Shown here in pieces: positions 8,034 through 16,821 of a stretch of 64,000 nt of DNA (position 1 is its first letter; each line of letters starts with the position of its first letter). The notes under the pieces are model-generated. The model was given only the letters and a program-made list of their open reading frames with translations. It was not told where the DNA came from and did no database searches. Both the position numbers and the translations under genes were made by a program. The DNA lies in NCBI GenBank assembly GCA_045652765.1, contig JAZOLG010000020.1:71226-135225 (forward strand). Reading direction: 5' to 3'. Origin of the DNA: UBA1231 sp045652765 (GTDB lineage Bacteria; Bacillota_I; Bacilli_A; ML615J-28; CAG-313).

Positions 8034-10381
8034 TGAAAAAAGCAATATTTGCAATACTAATTACTTTAACTTTAGTGTTTACATTAGGTGTTAAAGGTAC
8101 ATCAGCTGGAGCAACAGAAGATGTAATTATTAATGGTAGTAAAGTATATTATAATTACACAGGCAATACTGTTAAGGTTCCAGTAGAATATGTTGTTGAC
8201 TCTTCAGAAATGCGTGGTGCTTGGGTTGCTACTGTTTGGAATAACGACGTTCCAAAACAAAAAGGTACAACTGAAGCTGCAATTGCTGAATATAAAGCAT
8301 TTTATTTAGATATATTAGATACTCTAGAAAGTTATAATATGAATACAATTTTCTTCCAAGTTCGTCCAAATAATGATGCATTCTATGAATCAGAATATAA
8401 CGATTGGAGTGAATTTTTAGTTGCACGTGGAGTTAATCCTGGTTGGGATCCACTTGAATGGATGATTGAAGTAACTCATGAAAGAGACATGTATTTCCAA
8501 TGTTGGATGAATGCATTCCGTGTTACTGTTGAAGAACAATGCTCTAATGATGCAATTGCTTATTCAGATGATGAATTAATTGCTAAAAAAGCAGCAGCAA
8601 TTCAAAATTTAAGTGCAAAGAATTTCGCAAAACAACACCCTGAATATGTATTAATGGGTGACTATGATTCTAAATTAATTTTAAATCCAGCAGAACTTGC
8701 TGTACATGATCACTTACTTAATACAATTGGTGAGTTAATCACAAAATATGATGTTGATGGATTCCATTTTGATGATTATTTCTATCTAGATGCAAGATCA
8801 GCAGATAGAATTGATCCACAAACACAAAACCTAGCATTTGCTGGTGGTATTGAATATAAAGAAAAATTAACTGGTGTTAATATTTTAAATGACTTACCAA
8901 CTTATAAAGATTATCAAGAAAATCCAAGCAAATATAATTTACCTGAAGGTTTAACTCTTGGTGAATTTAGAAGAAAGAGCCTTAATAATTTAATGGCTAA
9001 AATTAGAGAACTTGTTGATTCAGTAAATGAAGAATATGGAAAAGATGTTGAATTCGGATCTAAACCAGCTGCTGTATGGCAATCAAATTCAGAAAACTGT
9101 GCAGACAGTAGTCAAAAAGGTGCAGTAGGCGGATCTAATACACATTGCGGTGCGTATAGCTCAAACTATGATTTATTTGCTGACACAAAATATTGGGTTG
9201 AAGCAGGATATGTAGACTGGATTAGTCCACAAGTTTATTACGATTTAGCTAACCGTATTGTACCATATGCTGACATTGTTTCATGGTGGGCTGATGTCGT
9301 TGTTAAGACTAATGAAAAAAGAGCACAAGAAGGTTTAGAACCTATTAAGATGTATGTTGCACATGGTATTTATAAATATCACGCATCAAGTAGTGAATAT
9401 AATGATGTAAATGAAGTAACTTATCAAATGCGATATAACCAACAATTTGATGTAATTAAAGGTTCTGCAATTTATGCATATAGTGATTTATACAAATTCC
9501 AAAATGACATTCAAAAATTTGGTGTTGGTACGCACTTTAGATCATTATGGGTAACACATCCAGTATTACCACTTCCAAAAGGAGAAGTTGATTTTACAGA
9601 TTTAATGATTGATACATATAATGTCAAAGATACTGCAACTAAAAATAAATTTGATGTAAGTTTCCCTAAAATTGAAAATGCTAGTATGTATGCAATTTAT
9701 CGTATTAACAAGGGTGAAACATTAGATTTAAATGACACTAGAAATCGTATTTTAATTGTAAAAGATTATAAGTTCGATCAAAATATTGAATTTACAGTTT
9801 TATGCAATGAAAATCAAGAAGTATATGTTCAAGCTGTTTCTGACAACTATATTCCACAATCATCTGCTGTAAAAATCGATTTTGAAAAAGCAAGCATTAA
9901 CCAAGCTCCAAATCCGGTTGAGATTGTAATTAACAATGGCGAAGATGTTTTGGACGCAAGTGGCGTTTATACATTTACTTTCCCATACGCATTTGATGTT
10001 GATGGAGATGAACTTAAATATAGTGTTAAAGTTGGATTTGAAGGTAAAAACGGACCAATTAGAACTCCTGCCAACAGCATTGAATATTTAGATGATAAAA
10101 TTGTTGTAACATTTGAAGCATTTGGTATTGAAACTGAAAACTTTGTTGTTCAATTAACAATTGATGATGGAAGAGAACAAACAATTGTTTATAGTAAAGA
10201 AGTAAAACTTGTCGATGACGGTGGTAAGGATCCAGTTGAACCAGATACTCCAGAACAACCTGAAACTCCGGAAAACCCATCTAAACCAGGTAACTCTGGT
10301 GGCGGTTGTCCAATGGGTGTTATGTATTTAACACCACTTCTTGGAGCTTTCACAATTTTGGTTGTTAAAAGACGTAAATAA
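8033..10381 (+). CDS. Surface GHL10-type glycoside hydrolase with Cys-containing C-terminal anchor
   Basis: Secreted 782-residue protein. It has a signal peptide (1-27, ending near TSA), then a GHL10/DUF187 TIM barrel (about 58-430) with MRGAWVATVWNND, FFQVRPNNDAFYESEYN and VDGFHFDDYFY. Two beta-sandwich-like segments follow, then a Pro/Glu-rich linker. The tail is GGGC, a hydrophobic stretch and KRRK, with the cysteine (C759) 24 residues from the end. GHL10 relatives include YngK and DigH (YddW), the latter reported to cleave denuded peptidoglycan glycan strands, which fits this locus. It closes the first operon, and GGAGG precedes the ATG. The exact bond cleaved is not shown by the sequence. 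Confidence 0.83.
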   Translation: MKKAIFAILITLTLVFTLGVKGTSAGATEDVIINGSKVYYNYTGNTVKVPVEYVVDSSEMRGAWVATVWNNDVPKQKGTTEAAIAEYKAFYLDILDTLESYNMNTIFFQVRPNNDAFYESEYNDWSEFLVARGVNPGWDPLEWMIEVTHERDMYFQCWMNAFRVTVEEQCSNDAIAYSDDELIAKKAAAIQNLSAKNFAKQHPEYVLMGDYDSKLILNPAELAVHDHLLNTIGELITKYDVDGFHFDDYFYLDARSADRIDPQTQNLAFAGGIEYKEKLTGVNILNDLPTYKDYQENPSKYNLPEGLTLGEFRRKSLNNLMAKIRELVDSVNEEYGKDVEFGSKPAAVWQSNSENCADSSQKGAVGGSNTHCGAYSSNYDLFADTKYWVEAGYVDWISPQVYYDLANRIVPYADIVSWWADVVVKTNEKRAQEGLEPIKMYVAHGIYKYHASSSEYNDVNEVTYQMRYNQQFDVIKGSAIYAYSDLYKFQNDIQKFGVGTHFRSLWVTHPVLPLPKGEVDFTDLMIDTYNVKDTATKNKFDVSFPKIENASMYAIYRINKGETLDLNDTRNRILIVKDYKFDQNIEFTVLCNENQEVYVQAVSDNYIPQSSAVKIDFEKASINQAPNPVEIVINNGEDVLDASGVYTFTFPYAFDVDGDELKYSVKVGFEGKNGPIRTPANSIEYLDDKIVVTFEAFGIETENFVVQLTIDDGREQTIVYSKEVKLVDDGGKDPVEPDTPEQPETPENPSKPGNSGGGCPMGVMYLTPLLGAFTILVVKRRK

Positions 10382-10390
10382 TAATAATAT

Positions 10391-10429
10391 AAGCTTTTAA
10401 AGAATAAAATGTCTTTAAAGGCTTTTTTT
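10391..10429 (+). terminator. Intrinsic terminator of the first wall-sugar operon
   Basis: A 13-bp stem (10391-10403 with 10412-10424, one G-U pair), 8-base loop and T7. Confidence 0.87.
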
Positions 10430-10445
10430 ATTTTGTATTTTATTC

Positions 10446-10474
10446 TTGAAAAAAACCTAAACTTATGCTATACT
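10446..10474 (+). promoter_or_regulatory. Promoter of the dipeptidase-GHL10-GHL10 operon
   Basis: TTGAAA (10446-10451), 17-base spacer, TATACT (10469-10474) with TGC extended -10. No cre-like site is seen nearby. Confidence 0.75.
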
Positions 10475-10496
10475 AATATGAAGAAAGGAAGATAAT

Positions 10497-11366
10497 ATGC
10501 CTATATACGATACACATAGTGATATATTTTACAATTTAGCATTTAAAAATGTAGAAGACCCATTTAAACAATACCATTTAGATGACTTGACTAAAGGAAA
10601 TGTCAAAGGTGGAATATGGGTAGTTTATTCTGATGAAGATTTTGATGTTGTCAAAGCTTATGAAATTGCCATTGATAAATTTAAAAACTACGAAAAAGAT
10701 TTTGATGTTATCAAAGGATTAGAAGGTCTAAGAAATGTACCTGATTTAAAAACATTAGAACTTTTATATCAAATGGGAATTCGTCATGCTAGTTTAACAT
10801 GGAACGAAGAAAATCATCTTGCAACTGGTGTCAGAGGAAATCCTGAAAGAGGACTAACTGAACTTGGAAAAGAATTTATCAAATACATGAATGAACATGA
10901 TATGATTGTTGACGTTTCACATTTAAATGAAAAAAGTTTTTATGACGTTTTAAAAGAACAACCAAAGATCCTAATTGCGTCTCATTCCAATGCTTATGCA
11001 TTATCTGATCATATACGTAATTTAAAAGATGAACAACTAGTTGCTCTTCGTGAAGCTGGTGGAATGGTTGGCTGTGTTGCAGCAAGAAATTTTGTTTCTA
11101 AAAAGAAAGAAGATCAAAATATAAATGGTTTAGTAAAACAAATTAAATATTTAGTAGAAATTATGGGAATTGATAAAGTAATGTTAGGATTAGATATGAT
11201 GAACTATTTATCGGATTTTCCAAATTCGAACTTAGATGATTTACAAACACATGCTGATTGTTCAAAGTTAGAAGAGGCTTTACTAAAAAATGGTTTTAAC
11301 AAAGAAGATGTTGAAAAAATAACTTACAAAAATTATGAAAATTTAAAAAGAAAGGTAAAAATGTAA
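10497..11366 (+). CDS. Membrane-dipeptidase family (M19) metallopeptidase
   Basis: Zinc dipeptidase of the renal dipeptidase family, probably cytosolic since no signal peptide is seen. The first metal motif THSD is at residues 6-9. It is followed by KGLEG with the bridging Glu, then VDVSHLNE and ASHSNA, which carry the further His ligands. At 289 residues it is shorter than the usual 310-370. The AGGAAG ribosome binding site sits well before the ATG. Bacterial members cleave L,D- or D,D-dipeptides. In this context removal of the dipeptides released from peptidoglycan stem peptides is likely but inferred. It is followed after one base by a GHL10 gene. Confidence 0.85.
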   Translation: MPIYDTHSDIFYNLAFKNVEDPFKQYHLDDLTKGNVKGGIWVVYSDEDFDVVKAYEIAIDKFKNYEKDFDVIKGLEGLRNVPDLKTLELLYQMGIRHASLTWNEENHLATGVRGNPERGLTELGKEFIKYMNEHDMIVDVSHLNEKSFYDVLKEQPKILIASHSNAYALSDHIRNLKDEQLVALREAGGMVGCVAARNFVSKKKEDQNINGLVKQIKYLVEIMGIDKVMLGLDMMNYLSDFPNSNLDDLQTHADCSKLEEALLKNGFNKEDVEKITYKNYENLKRKVKM

Positions 11367-11367
11367 A

Positions 11368-13521
11368 ATGAAAAGAATAGTAACTGTATTGTTATTAGTT
11401 TTTACGATTATGTTTTTCGTAAAAAAACCAAGTGTCAATGCTTTAGTAATTAATGATAGCTTGGAAGAATTAAGGGGAGTATGGGTATCTACTGTATCTA
11501 ACATTGATATTAGTAGACAAAATGGTGTTACAGAAAAAGCAATTAATGATTATAAAAATCAATTATTAGATATATTAAGTAAGGCAGAACATTATGGAAT
11601 TAATGCAATCTTTTTCCAAGTTCGTCCTTCAAATGATGCATTCTATGAATCAGAATATAATCCATGGAGTCAATATTTTTTCCAACATGGTGTGAATCCG
11701 GGATGGGATATGCTTTCATGGTTAGCTGATGAATGCCATTCGAGAGGTATTGAACTACACGCTTGGTTAAACCCATATCGTGTAACTGCATCTCGTGTTG
11801 CAAGTTTTAGTGATGGCGAAGAAAAAATTAATCAAATTAAATTTAGTTTAAGAGCTCAAGCTCAAAGCTTATACCCAAATATTAATAATCCATTAAATAT
11901 TCAAGATGATGAAGAGTTTTTATCAACTGTTGTTTTAGGTGCTGAAGGACAAATGGTATTAAATCCTGCAAAGCAAGCAACAATTGATCATGTAACAAAT
12001 ACTATTGTTGAATTAATTGAAAATTATAATATTGATGGTGTTCACTTTGATGACTATTTCTATCCATCAGGTGGTATTGAATCAAAATACGATTCAGCTG
12101 ACTATCAAGCGTATAAACAAAATGGTGGTAACTTAGGCGTTGAAGATTGGCGTCGTAATAATGTTGATAGAATGGTAAAAGCGGTAAGTGATGCAGTTCA
12201 AGCTTACAACCAAAAGAATCCAGATCAATATACTGCATTTGGTATTTCTCCGGCTCCTGTTTGGGCGCCATCTGCAGAAAGATGTCCAGATGGTCGTGGT
12301 CAAGAAGGCGGTATGGATGTAATTTGTGGAAGTTATAGTACATATAATACTTTATATGCCGATACAAAGAAATGGGTTGAAGAAGAATGGTTAGATTATA
12401 TTCTTCCTCAATCATATTCATCACTTGCTGAAAACTACAAAGAAATTGTTAGATGGTGGTCAAAAATTTGTGCACCAACTAAAGTAAAATTATATATTGG
12501 AACAGGTTATTACAAATTAGCTGAATCAAATGCTGATACATTTGGTAGTGCTTACGAAGTTGATAATCAATTTAAATATGTTAAAGATAACAATTATACA
12601 GAAGTTGATGGATTTGTATTATTCTCTTATAAGAATTTAGAAACATCAACTGGAAATTTAGGATCTGCTAATGTACTTTTAAAGAAAGCATGGAATAGTG
12701 GAGCATTACTTCCATCATATGAAGAAGTAAAACCAATTACAGAACTTCCAACTGTTGAATTAATTAAACTTGGAAACAAATATTATATGAGTTTTAATGA
12801 AGTTGAAAATGCTAACGGATATGCATTATATGCTGTTCCAAAAGGACAAGATGCCAACTTTAAAGCAGAAGGCGTTGTTGTACAAAAAATCTTTAATAAA
12901 CTAGGAACTGGCGCTAAACAACAATATAATGCATTAACTGATTATAGTATTAGTAACTATGATTTCTATATCAGAATTTTTGATAATTCAAATAAACCTA
13001 TTGAACAAAGTGTTAAAATTGATTTTAACACTGCAATAGTTAACGAAGGCGCACAAATTGAAATCTTAGATTTTGTTGAAAAAGATTATAAAGTTGGCGA
13101 AACTATTAAAGTTCGTGCTCAAATTACATCTGATTTAGATTTACCATTAACTGTTACTATTAAAGTTCGTTATAATGGTGCTAAATATTCTACAACATTT
13201 AATATGACTGAGGTTGAAGATGGCATTTATGAATATGAATTCCAAACTTTGATCGAAGCAACAACTCAATTAAAAATTGTTGTAAACGACACTGATACTG
13301 AAAAAGAATTAGAACTTCCTGCCGTTGAAGTTTTAGAAAAAGTAGTAGAACACGTTCATGAATTTATTGATGGTGTGTGTGATTGTGGTGAAAAAGATCC
13401 AAATAGAGAACCGGAAGATAAACCATCAAATGGTGGTGGATCAAATTGTCCAATGGGATTTGTTTCTGTTTTACCATTAATGGCTGCGGCTACATTATTA
13501 TTAATAAGAAAGAAAAGATAG
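11368..13521 (+). CDS. Surface GHL10-type glycoside hydrolase (second copy)
   Basis: Secreted 717-residue paralogue of the protein at 8033. It has a signal peptide (1-25), then a GHL10 barrel from about residue 33 (LRGVWVSTVSNID, FFQVRPSNDAFYESEYNPW, HAWLNPYRV, VHFDDYFY). A beta-sandwich region follows, then one Cys/His knuckle (HVHEF, then CDCGE) at about residues 658-676. The tail carries C694, 24 residues before the C-terminus, a hydrophobic segment and RKKR. The knuckle recurs in the NAGPA proteins at 31656 and 33684, linking the products as one surface set. It is likely a denuded-glycan hydrolase by analogy with DigH. Confidence 0.83.
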   Translation: MKRIVTVLLLVFTIMFFVKKPSVNALVINDSLEELRGVWVSTVSNIDISRQNGVTEKAINDYKNQLLDILSKAEHYGINAIFFQVRPSNDAFYESEYNPWSQYFFQHGVNPGWDMLSWLADECHSRGIELHAWLNPYRVTASRVASFSDGEEKINQIKFSLRAQAQSLYPNINNPLNIQDDEEFLSTVVLGAEGQMVLNPAKQATIDHVTNTIVELIENYNIDGVHFDDYFYPSGGIESKYDSADYQAYKQNGGNLGVEDWRRNNVDRMVKAVSDAVQAYNQKNPDQYTAFGISPAPVWAPSAERCPDGRGQEGGMDVICGSYSTYNTLYADTKKWVEEEWLDYILPQSYSSLAENYKEIVRWWSKICAPTKVKLYIGTGYYKLAESNADTFGSAYEVDNQFKYVKDNNYTEVDGFVLFSYKNLETSTGNLGSANVLLKKAWNSGALLPSYEEVKPITELPTVELIKLGNKYYMSFNEVENANGYALYAVPKGQDANFKAEGVVVQKIFNKLGTGAKQQYNALTDYSISNYDFYIRIFDNSNKPIEQSVKIDFNTAIVNEGAQIEILDFVEKDYKVGETIKVRAQITSDLDLPLTVTIKVRYNGAKYSTTFNMTEVEDGIYEYEFQTLIEATTQLKIVVNDTDTEKELELPAVEVLEKVVEHVHEFIDGVCDCGEKDPNREPEDKPSNGGGSNCPMGFVSVLPLMAAATLLLIRKKR

Positions 13522-13524
13522 GAT

Positions 13525-14796
13525 ATGAAATTAAATAAATTTAATAGTGAAGAATTAGTTTGTTATTATAAATCTACTAAGCCTGTAGATTTACCGAATT
13601 ATGAGTATAATGAAAAATACGTTCGTGGTATTTGGGTTTCAAATGTTGTTAACATTGATACACCAATTATGAAAGATGTTGATAGTTATAAAGAATACTT
13701 AGTAAAAATGATTGAAAACATTGCGTCATATAATATCAATTTAATGATCTTTCAAGTAAGACCAACAAGTGATGCATATTATGAATCTAAATTAAATCCA
13801 TGGTCTAGATTTATTACTGGAACTGAAGGCAAAAATCCTGGATTTGACGTATTAAAATTTGTTATTGAAGAAGCTAAAAAACACAATATTGAAGTTCATG
13901 CATGGATGAATCCATATCGTGTCTCAATGAAATCTGTTACTGATGGAACTATTACAAAAGAAGAATATCTTAATAATTTAGATGATTTAAACTTTGCGAA
14001 ACGTTATCCTGAAGATACAATTTTAGATGGAAATGGAAAGATAATTTTAAAACCTTCATCTGAAAGAGTTGTTAAATTTGTGACTGATACTATTATGGAA
14101 GTTATCGAAAATTATGATGTTACAGGTGTTCATATTGATGACTATTTCTATCCATATGCTAAAGTTCCAGAATCAGAAGAACTAGCTGATTATGAAGCAA
14201 GTGGGAAAGAAAAATCATTTGATGATTGGCGTAGAGAAAATGTTGATAAATTAATTGAAAGTGTTCACCATGCTATGAAAAAATCGCTTAGCAAAGAAAA
14301 CCGCACAGTTCACTTTGGAATTAGTCCGTTTGCAATTTACAGAACAAATTCAAGCATTAAAGAAGGCGGATGGGAAAAAGGTTCATATCATTCAGCTGGT
14401 GTTACAGAATGCTATACTGACCTATACTCAGACATTTACAAATGGATGAAAGAAGGATGGATCGATTATGTTGTTCCTCAAATTTATTGGCCATTTGAAA
14501 GAAAAGATGTTAACTACCATGACTTAACAAAATGGTGGAGTGAAATAGCACAAGAAACAAATACTATTCTTTACATTGGACATGGCCTATATCAAATGGG
14601 TGTAAATGAAGTATGGGCAAATCCTTTAGAAATTGATAATCAATTAAGATTTAATCAACAATATCCTAAAGTAGCTGGTTCAATTTTCTTTACATACAAA
14701 GATTTAGTTCCTGGCCAAAATGCTACTAAAGATGCGGCGATTGCTCTTATGAAATGCCGTTTTAATCAAGAAAAAATCTTAAAATTTGAAAAATAA
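13525..14796 (+). CDS. Cytosolic GHL10-type glycoside hydrolase (third copy)
   Basis: 423 residues holding only the GHL10 barrel: VRGIWVSNVVNID, FQVRPTSDAYYESKLNPW, EVHAWMNPYRV and VHIDDYFYP are in the same order as in the two surface paralogues. It lacks a signal peptide, knuckle and C-terminal anchor, so it should act inside the cell on imported fragments. It is four bases downstream of the second copy with only a weak AGGA as ribosome binding site. A secreted plus cytosolic pair of one family in one operon suggests stepwise trimming of the same glycan. It is the last gene before a perfect terminator. Confidence 0.82.
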   Translation: MKLNKFNSEELVCYYKSTKPVDLPNYEYNEKYVRGIWVSNVVNIDTPIMKDVDSYKEYLVKMIENIASYNINLMIFQVRPTSDAYYESKLNPWSRFITGTEGKNPGFDVLKFVIEEAKKHNIEVHAWMNPYRVSMKSVTDGTITKEEYLNNLDDLNFAKRYPEDTILDGNGKIILKPSSERVVKFVTDTIMEVIENYDVTGVHIDDYFYPYAKVPESEELADYEASGKEKSFDDWRRENVDKLIESVHHAMKKSLSKENRTVHFGISPFAIYRTNSSIKEGGWEKGSYHSAGVTECYTDLYSDIYKWMKEGWIDYVVPQIYWPFERKDVNYHDLTKWWSEIAQETNTILYIGHGLYQMGVNEVWANPLEIDNQLRFNQQYPKVAGSIFFTYKDLVPGQNATKDAAIALMKCRFNQEKILKFEK

Positions 14797-14806
14797 AGTA
14801 AAAAAT

Positions 14807-14838
14807 AAGTAGTCTTTTTAAGACTACTTTTTTATTTT
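14807..14838 (+). terminator. Intrinsic terminator of the dipeptidase-GHL10 operon
   Basis: Perfect 10-bp stem AAGTAGTCTT / AAGACTACTT (14807-14816 with 14820-14829), 3-base loop, T-rich tail. Confidence 0.9.
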
Positions 14839-14849
14839 ATTGCCAAAAA

Positions 14850-14863
14850 TGAAAGCGCTTGAA
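14850..14863 (+). promoter_or_regulatory. cre-like operator upstream of the 14-gene operon
   Basis: TGAAAGCGCTTGAA matches the CcpA consensus TGWAARCGYTWNCW at 13 of 14 positions. It is centred about 60 bases upstream of the predicted transcription start and clear of the -35 box. CcpA usually activates from this kind of position, as at ackA and pta in Bacillus. Confidence 0.75.
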
Positions 14864-14882
14864 AAATAATATTACATTCTAC

Positions 14883-14911
14883 TTGAAAAAAATATGCGTT
14901 TTTGGTATAAT
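14883..14911 (+). promoter_or_regulatory. Promoter of the 14-gene wall-glycan uptake operon
   Basis: TTGAAA (14883-14888), 17-base spacer, TATAAT (14906-14911) with TGG extended -10. No intrinsic terminator was found between here and 37993. Confidence 0.83.
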
Positions 14912-14955
14912 AAGTCTATATAATCGGCTTATTATGTGAACAGGAGGAGCAAACT

Positions 14956-16821
14956 ATGGATTATTTAACACCAATGTTTAAAAAAATTAAATATTTTGAA
15001 AATTTAAATAACAAATTTCTTAATGTTGGTTCGTTAAAAACAATCGATTTTCGCTCTTTTTTTGATGAACGATTAGATATGTTTGTAGAACAGTTAATTG
15101 AAAAATATCCTACGGATCTAGAAAATGGGTTAATTACAATTAAAAATGGTAAAGTCCCATTTGAAGGATATAAATTACAAATATCTAATCGACGTGCTAA
15201 TATTACTGCATCTTCTAAAGAAGGTTGTTATTATGCTCTTGTAACGCTAGAAGAATTAGCAAGAAAATACAATGGTATGATTCCTCCTTTAGAAATTGAA
15301 GATTATCCAGACCTTGCAGTTCGCGGCTTTATGCTTGATATTAGTAGATCAAAAGTAGCCAATGTTGAGACAATTTATAAATATATTGATATTTTAAGCA
15401 AATTAAAATATAACCATTTTGAATTATATGTTGAAGGATTTTCTTTTGAATATAAGAGCATGCCTTTTGTAAACAAAGATGGTAATTTTATAAGTGTTGA
15501 AGAATATCAAAAGGTTGAGAAGTATTGTTACGAACATTTTATTGATTTTGTGCCAAATCAAAATGGATTTGGACATATGACTGAATGGTTAAAGTTAGAT
15601 GAGTTTAAACATTTATCAAACGTTGATGGACTATTTAATATTTGGGGAAGTAATAGAGTATCATCAACATTAGACCCAACAAATGATGAAAGTTATGAAC
15701 TTGTTAAAAAGATGTATGGAGATATGTTGCCTTATAATAAGTCAAAATTCTTTAATATGAATTTTGATGAACCGTATGAACTTGGTTATGGTAGATCAAA
15801 AGAATTGTGTGATAAAACAAGTAGAGAAGATGTCTTTGCAGGATTTTTTAACAAGCTGGCAAGTGTTACAAAATCTTTTGGCAAAACACCGATGCTATGG
15901 GGCGATGTTATTATTCATAAACCAGATGCAATCAACAAAATTGATAAAGATGCGATTTTGATTGATTGGGGTTATAATGAAAATTACCCATTCTTGAAAA
16001 ATGCACAAATGTTAAAAAAACTTAAACGACCATATATCTTAGCACCTGGCACATCAACTTGGGGAGTTGTGACATCTAAATACTATGAAATGTTATGGTC
16101 AATAAAAAATGCAGCTGAAGCTGCTTATCATAATGATGGTTTAGGAATAATTTTAACTGACTGGGGTGATTTTGGACATCTCCAATACCCACTCTATAGT
16201 TTACCAGGTATTGCGTATGCAGGATTACTTGCTTGGAACTATCAATCAGTTAGCCATAAACACATTAAAGAATATTTGGATTTACTAGTAAAAAATCATA
16301 TTATTGTTGATTTAATTGTTGATGTTTCGATGTATCCTGAGTGTGAAGAATATTATCGTGGTTACTCAACAAAATTGTTTGCACCGATCGTGCAAGCAGA
16401 ACTTTGTAAGACAGAAGAAAAAGAACTTGAAGTTTTTAAAACAAAACTTAAGTATCAATTATTGACTGATTATGAAGTACAAAATTATAAAACATATTTT
16501 AATTCACTAAAGATTAAAATTTCTAGTGTGGACGCTATTAATGCAGAACAATCTTTATTAAAAGATGAAATTGCTAATAGTTTACTTTTACTAGAAACTT
16601 TAGTCGATGTTAACATTTTTCTAAAAAATTATCTGAATGATTTGGTAGACGAACAACTACTAAATAAAATTGAAGATAATTTATGTAAATATCTTAATTC
16701 CCATTACAACTTGTGGATATCTCGAAACAAAGAACAAGGATATTCATCAAGCGCTTGTCGTATAGAACGACTTTTATATTGTTTAAAAAATTTAAAGAAA
16801 GAGGCAACAAATTATGAGTAA
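14956..16821 (+). CDS. GH20-like beta-N-acetylhexosaminidase, cytosolic
   Basis: 621-residue protein with no signal peptide. The N-terminal part (about 20-115) resembles the GH20b alpha/beta domain. It is followed by a TIM barrel starting at DYPDLAVRGFMLDISRS (about 116-132). The conserved Asp-Glu pair of GH20 is D271-E272 in NFDEP, where Glu is the acid/base and Asp orients the N-acetyl group. A C-terminal helical region of about 150 residues follows. The likely role is removal of terminal GlcNAc from imported wall or chitin-like oligosaccharides. It is the first gene of the operon, with AGGAGGAG as ribosome binding site, and overlaps the next gene by eight bases. The signature around DE deviates from the usual GGDE, so a related hexosaminidase family remains possible. 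Confidence 0.68.
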   Translation: MDYLTPMFKKIKYFENLNNKFLNVGSLKTIDFRSFFDERLDMFVEQLIEKYPTDLENGLITIKNGKVPFEGYKLQISNRRANITASSKEGCYYALVTLEELARKYNGMIPPLEIEDYPDLAVRGFMLDISRSKVANVETIYKYIDILSKLKYNHFELYVEGFSFEYKSMPFVNKDGNFISVEEYQKVEKYCYEHFIDFVPNQNGFGHMTEWLKLDEFKHLSNVDGLFNIWGSNRVSSTLDPTNDESYELVKKMYGDMLPYNKSKFFNMNFDEPYELGYGRSKELCDKTSREDVFAGFFNKLASVTKSFGKTPMLWGDVIIHKPDAINKIDKDAILIDWGYNENYPFLKNAQMLKKLKRPYILAPGTSTWGVVTSKYYEMLWSIKNAAEAAYHNDGLGIILTDWGDFGHLQYPLYSLPGIAYAGLLAWNYQSVSHKHIKEYLDLLVKNHIIVDLIVDVSMYPECEEYYRGYSTKLFAPIVQAELCKTEEKELEVFKTKLKYQLLTDYEVQNYKTYFNSLKIKISSVDAINAEQSLLKDEIANSLLLLETLVDVNIFLKNYLNDLVDEQLLNKIEDNLCKYLNSHYNLWISRNKEQGYSSSACRIERLLYCLKNLKKEATNYE

